Below, piece by piece: positions 57,510-64,000 of a stretch of DNA of 64,000 nucleotides. Position numbers and translations under genes: made by a program. Position 1 is the first letter of the stretch. Each line of letters opens with the position of its first letter. Origin of the DNA: Canna indica (lineage: Eukaryota; Streptophyta; Magnoliopsida; Zingiberales; Cannaceae); contig CP136892.1 in the NCBI GenBank assembly GCA_034359265.1, positions 87,660,001 to 87,724,000 of the forward strand, read 5' to 3'. A model generated the notes under the pieces. It saw only the letters and a program-made list of their open reading frames with translations. It was not told the DNA's origin and did not search any database.

Positions 57510-57990
57510 ATGATATTGATAGATTTGGAATCGATTAGAACCTACTTAATTAGATAGGTTTTGGATAGATTCAAATAAAACTCGAGTAGGAATTGAGTTA
57601 AAAATTAAGAAATTAATTAAATCAATTTAGTTTTCGGTCCAACACTAGTGCCTAGAACTAAAATCAAAATCGATACTCATAATTTATATCCTGGAATATG
57701 TTCATTTTATAGGTTTCAAAGTACAAGATATCTTAGAACCTGATCATTAACAAGGTACCATAGAATTTATTCATTAGAATATATAAATGAATAGGTTTTT
57801 TTTATACAAAAAATGAATATGTTTCAATAGAGTACTCAAAACTTATACTACACCACATGTTCTGAGTAGTGTTCGATTCTAGATCCCAATAGGATAGAGT
57901 CCGCGTTCGAACCCTAAGAATCAGTCATATACATAAAGTTCAGGTATTACGAAAAATAAGATACCCAAATACGCTCATCCTTAATTTCTC
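57510..57990. mobile_element. Diverged hAT-like MITE copy
   Basis: Shares the internal text and the right end (in reverse TTAAGGATGAGCGTATTTGG) with the elements at 39980 and 41830. The left end is degraded and no target duplication is visible. Confidence 0.5.
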
Positions 57991-58344
57991 ATCAATTTTT
58001 TCTGATAGTTAAATAATAAATATATATATTTTTTAAAAAATATTTAATATTTACAAGAGATCAAAAAGTATTAAATGATTATTATTTATAAATTTTATAA
58101 AAATATTCTATCTAAAAATATATGCGCATAAAAATTTACGCATGAAATATTTTATTATTTTTAACATATCATCATCATAGCTACTCATAAAATCCACCCA
58201 GCTTCTTACCTCCAAGATTATTGGGAACCAAGGTGGGCCTTTTGGCTAAAGGTACCTTTCCTTTTCAGCCCACTAATGAGGGCGATTCTAATAGGTCCAG
58301 CAACCCCCCTATTAAAAACACTATATTGGGCGTGTCCTGCTAAT

Positions 58345-59575
58345 AACACTCTATCCGGCCCAACTCATTAAGTGTGATACAGTCACCTTCACATGAGCTT
58401 ACCGCTTTCCACTATGATGAAAAAGAGGCCGAAATTTTGTTTTCTTGCCTCAAATTGACCAAAAATATCTGAGGTACGATTTCTTAAGTTTACATACGGT
58501 GACCGGAATCGCATAAGGAACTTCCAGCGGATTGGGCCTGGTGCAATGTGTACTGGTAAAAGCACTGGATCCGGCCCAACCCATAAAATATGATACAGTC
58601 ACCATCAAATGAGCTTACCGCTATCCAGGACGACAAAAAAGAGGCCGAAATTTTTTTTTCGGGCCTCAAATTGACAAAAAATATACGAGGTCAACTTTCT
58701 TATGCTTACATGCGGTGATTGGAACAGCACGATGTACTTCTAGCAGGTGCAGAGTATATTGGAGGAAGTACTCGATCCGACCTAACCCATAAAGTATGGT
58801 ACAGTCACCGCCAGATGACCTTACCGCTTTCCAGCACGACGAAGAAGAGGTCAAAAAGTTGTTTTTTGGCCTCAAATTGATAATAAAGTTATGGGGTAAA
58901 CTTTCTTATGCTTACATGCGGTGATCGGAACCGTACAAAAGAATTTCTAACAAATTGGGCCTCATGCAGTATATCCTGGTAAACTGACGCCATCTGGCCC
59001 AACCCATATAAGGTGGTACAGTCACTCTCAGGTGCGCTTACCGCTTTCCAGCACAATGAAAAAGAGGTCTGAAATTTTTTTTTGGGCCTCAAACCGACAA
59101 AAAGATAATGAGGTAAATTTTCTTATGCTTAATCGCGGTGACCGGAACCACACAAGGAATTTTTAGTGAATTGGGCCGGGTGCATTATGTCCTGGTACAA
59201 ACACTCGATCCAGCCCAACCCACACAGTATGGTACAATCACTCGCATGTGAGCTTACCGCTTTTCGGTATGACGAAAGAGAGGCCGAAAATTATTTTTTG
59301 GGCCTCAAATCGACCAAAAAATCATGAGGTGAACTTTCTTAAGCTTAGACGCGGTGACCGGAATGGCACCGGGAATTCCCAGTGAATTGGGCTTGGAATT
59401 CCCAGTAAAGCATAGTACAGTCACCTGCACGTGAGCTTACCGCTTTCCAGTGTGATGATAAAGAGTCCGAAAATTATTTTTTGGGCCTCAAATCGGCAAA
59501 AAAATCACGAGGTGAACTTTCTTATGCTTATATGCGGTGACTGGAATCAGTACGGCTCGCGGAGTGTAACATAAA
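58345..59575. repeat. Tandem array, six units of about 215 bp
   Basis: The marker 'gcctcaaa' occurs at 58447, 58663, 58869, 59086, 59302 and 59486, spacings 216, 206, 217, 216 and 184. Every unit carries 'gagcttaccgctttccag', 'aaagaggccgaaa', 'cttatgcttacatgcggtga' and 'ccggcccaacccata' or variants. Unit divergence is moderate (roughly 10-20 per cent by eye). Minus-strand frames of 60-70 codons in several units share a sequence but are broken in others. No gene function is supported. Confidence 0.9.
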
Positions 59576-59997
59576 ATTATAAGAACCATTGGCTTTGACT
59601 CTACTCCACTGCTCCTACTCGACCTCTCCGCCGACGGCTTCTTCAGTCTCTCCCCTATAGTTTGCAGCCGCTGCAGGGCTATCCGGCAACTCCTCCTCAC
59701 GAGTCACGAGCCTCTGCACGAAGCCATCAAGTTGTATTTGTATTCAGTCTCCTCTGCGTCTCCAAGCTCCCGCGTGCTCCCAATCTTACGACGGACCTCT
59801 TCATGTCGAGTACTAACAGTTCATATACGTACATGAGTACTACTCCAGTCTCCGGCGGCCGCTCCATGTCGTCGGCTGCTCAATATATACTGCATGAGCA
59901 CGGTAATGTTTCCTCTCTCCGCCACTCTGCCAATAACCAAGGACCAAGAGCTTCCTCTCCAAATAGCAGCATGGATTTAACGAAAGTACCTTAAGAT
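59576..59997 (+). other. GC-rich gene-like fragment of unknown identity
   Basis: Follows the tandem array directly. Two overlapping frames look protein-like. One reads LLLLDLSADGFFSLSPIVCS, then RCRAIRQLLLTSHEPLHEAI. The other is a 110-codon frame at 59662-59994. Composition and codon use resemble an exon, but I recognise no family. It may be a fragment of a duplicated gene. Confidence 0.3.
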
Positions 59998-61940
59998 TTA
60001 GTCTGATCCACTTGGATCGAAGGTTGCCAATTAGGTTTTGGTCTTTTCATTAATTTCGTTTTTTAAACAAGGTCATATGGGTTGACTTTTGAAGTTTTTT
60101 TACTAGATCACACTGAAGCCAATTCATCAGGCAAGAATGCAAGATAGAATTAAGAGGCGAAATAAGTAATTTTCATTAATAAATTGAACTGGGTTAATTT
60201 TAGGTTAACCCTTAGTACGGTAATTCCAACATGAGTTCCAAGTGAGCGAGCATGGATTTTAGAGACTAGGTGAACCTTGATATCAAGTGAGTGAATATGT
60301 ATGGGTTTCAAGTAATGGAACTAAATTTAATTTACGTACTTTCTAAGTGTTATTTTTAACTTTTACTCTTGATGAAGATGCAACAACCAATCAACAAAAC
60401 TATTTATCGCCAAGGCTAATCCAAAGCCACATCCTTGTGTATTAAGAATTTACGTATGATTATTCATTTTTTTATATTTAACTTAATGTGTAATATTTTG
60501 AATTTTTATTTAATTAGAAAAACCTCTACACATCTTTCAACTTTCAAGGTTCTCTGAGTATTCAAAATTGATTCATAAGCTTGTAAAATTGTCTGAGCAA
60601 TTACATCAAGATGATTGAATTTTGAGAATACACAGGGTTAAGATATATTTAAAGTAGGTTAAATGGGCAAAAACTAAGTAATAACTAGGTGAATGTAAGT
60701 TTAAAGTAGACTAACATAATCACACAATGAGTAGATATGCATTTGAAGTACATGTGGCAAATACTTATGTAACATTAATCTCAAGTGAGTGAAATGCACA
60801 AAGCCAAAAAATTTCAACTCATCTCTATTTAGTAGAAATGTAAGATGATTTCACTTTCATAGTAAAAAGTCATAAAGCTGATGCCGCATTCTAAGTCACG
60901 GAATTTGGCACACAATATTTGTCCTTTAATCCTTCATCACAAACTCACAAAGCCTCCTAAAAAAAGAATCTTCATCACAGAGCTGATGCCAAATTCTAAG
61001 AAGTCACGGAATTTGGCACACAACATTTCTCCTTTAATTCTGTATACCTTCTTTGCATCCTTAAACTTAAGGGAGAGGGTTGTGAGAGGAAAGCCCGGGG
61101 CAAGGATCGAGCTAGTTGAGTGCGAAGGGCATGTTCAACCATGCCAATGAAGGCATAAGAAGCAACACGGAGAAAAGGGAGAACTTTCATGAAGCCTTCT
61201 CATACTCCTCTTTGAGCAACAAGGACTCAGTGCCAAAGAACAGTGAAGGCGGGCGACACCGCAAATATTAAAAACTTGTCAGCGACAAGAGATGGTTGAT
61301 ATAGAGATGATCATCAAGGAGAGGCCAAAGGGTCAATGACAAGGATGATCAATACAGAAAGAACCGATGGTGGAGTTTTAGTTGTTTGGATTGGCACAAC
61401 ATGCTAACAAGAAGAGTTGGGCAACATGAGTCAAAGAATTTAGAATGTGGAGATGTGAAAAATAAAATATACGAGTTTTTTTGGGTATTTTAAATTTGAG
61501 TATAAGTTACTTAAATTATAAGGTGCTTGGTAAAGAGATTTTTAAAGAGATCATTTCAGAGGCTTGAGCAAATGATAAAGCTAGTTTGACATTTTTTTCA
61601 GAAAAGAGTTTCAATTAGCTGATTCAACCAAAATCTTGTAAATTCATAAAAATTACATAAATCACCCAATCTTATCTTTATAAAAAAACAAATCCTAAAT
61701 ACTTTTTAAACATTAAATATTAACTAACTTTATTTTTACAAAATAAATATGTAAAAAATCTAAAGTTTTTGTTAAAAGAATACTCATGTCTTTGTCATTT
61801 TACATATTCAAAAAGTTAACCAATAACTAACAATTAATTTTAACTAATATCTTTTTACATAACTGCTAATTTGCCAACCAGTCCTTTGAAATAAAAAAAA
61901 ATTTAGTTCAAAACATGACTTTTCATATGGACATTGTTAC
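59998..61940. other. Intergenic DNA
   Basis: AT-rich. A 102-bp tandem duplication lies at about 60878-61034, where 'ctgatgcc..attctaag', then 'tcacggaatttggcacacaa', occurs twice. A patch at 61070-61400 is less AT-rich but has no recognisable protein. Confidence 0.45.
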
Positions 61941-62225
61941 TAGGTACAGGTCATTAGCAGAAGAGCCATAACGACAGTGATATAAATTCCTGCTTCCTGC
62001 AAAGGAATCCAAATCCAACAAAAGCTCACCATATATCAATAGATAACCATTCAGATGATGAGAAATTTTGCAATTGTACAAGTTAATCTTGTAAACATAA
62101 CAAAACCAGCATAATGTCGACACTCCAGAGAAATAAAAGACTAAGCATATAAGCATTTTTTTCTAGATAGTTACTAAGGCATAACCAAATGATGGAGAAA
62201 CTGCCCGCCCAGGAGGCCAACTGTT

Positions 62226-63995
<1,770 letters not shown>

Positions 63996-64000
63996 ATTGA

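Overview
This is nuclear DNA of a flowering plant. It has intron-rich genes with GT-AG splice sites, AT-rich introns and intergenic DNA, GC-rich first exons, plant-only families (EXECUTER, DUF1645, DUF868 and YSL remnants) and many short non-autonomous transposons. The GC contrast between first exons and introns suggests a monocot, but this is not proven. I see no rRNA, tRNA, CRISPR, plasmid or viral features.

Layout: 0.7-5.7 kb holds a segmental copy with a clade II (SWEET4-like) sugar transporter. At 6.76-8.04 kb is a second, very divergent SWEET. Mitochondrial formate dehydrogenase lies on the minus strand at 8.6-11.4 kb. From 11.5 to 20.2 kb is repeat-rich DNA: a fold-back element, a 21/42-bp minisatellite and a permuted inverted repeat. 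At 20.3-25.6 kb is a second copy of the first SWEET segment, whose gene has a rebuilt C-terminus. At 25.6-32.5 kb is a large inverted duplication of the 5' end of EXECUTER2 together with a YSL-transporter exon. Its spacer contains a kinase fragment, a Pack-MULE-like element carrying a DUF868 gene fragment, and a solo-LTR-like insertion. The complete EXECUTER2 gene runs from 31.7 to 38.7 kb. After a repeat-rich gap come a kinesin-light-chain-related (KLCR/CMU) gene at 45.2-48.2 kb, PEX14 at 50.3-54.8 kb, an intronless DUF1645 gene on the minus strand at 56.0-56.9 kb, a tandem array of about 215 bp units at 58.3-59.6 kb, and RBX1 on the minus strand, running off the right end.

The genes do not form a functional cluster beyond the three SWEETs. 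FDH acts in mitochondria, EX2 in chloroplast singlet-oxygen signalling, KLCR at cortical microtubules, PEX14 in peroxisomal import and RBX1 in cullin-RING ubiquitin ligases. The most interesting material is structural: the EX2/YSL inverted repeat, which could produce hairpin or antisense RNA; the SWEET copy whose tail carries 54-bp repeats, a poly-A-ended insertion and a stop codon supplied by a transposon; the SWEET that has lost hinge prolines; and the DUF868-carrying Pack-MULE. Gene models were built by hand from splice signals and remembered family sequences, so exon ends are predictions.
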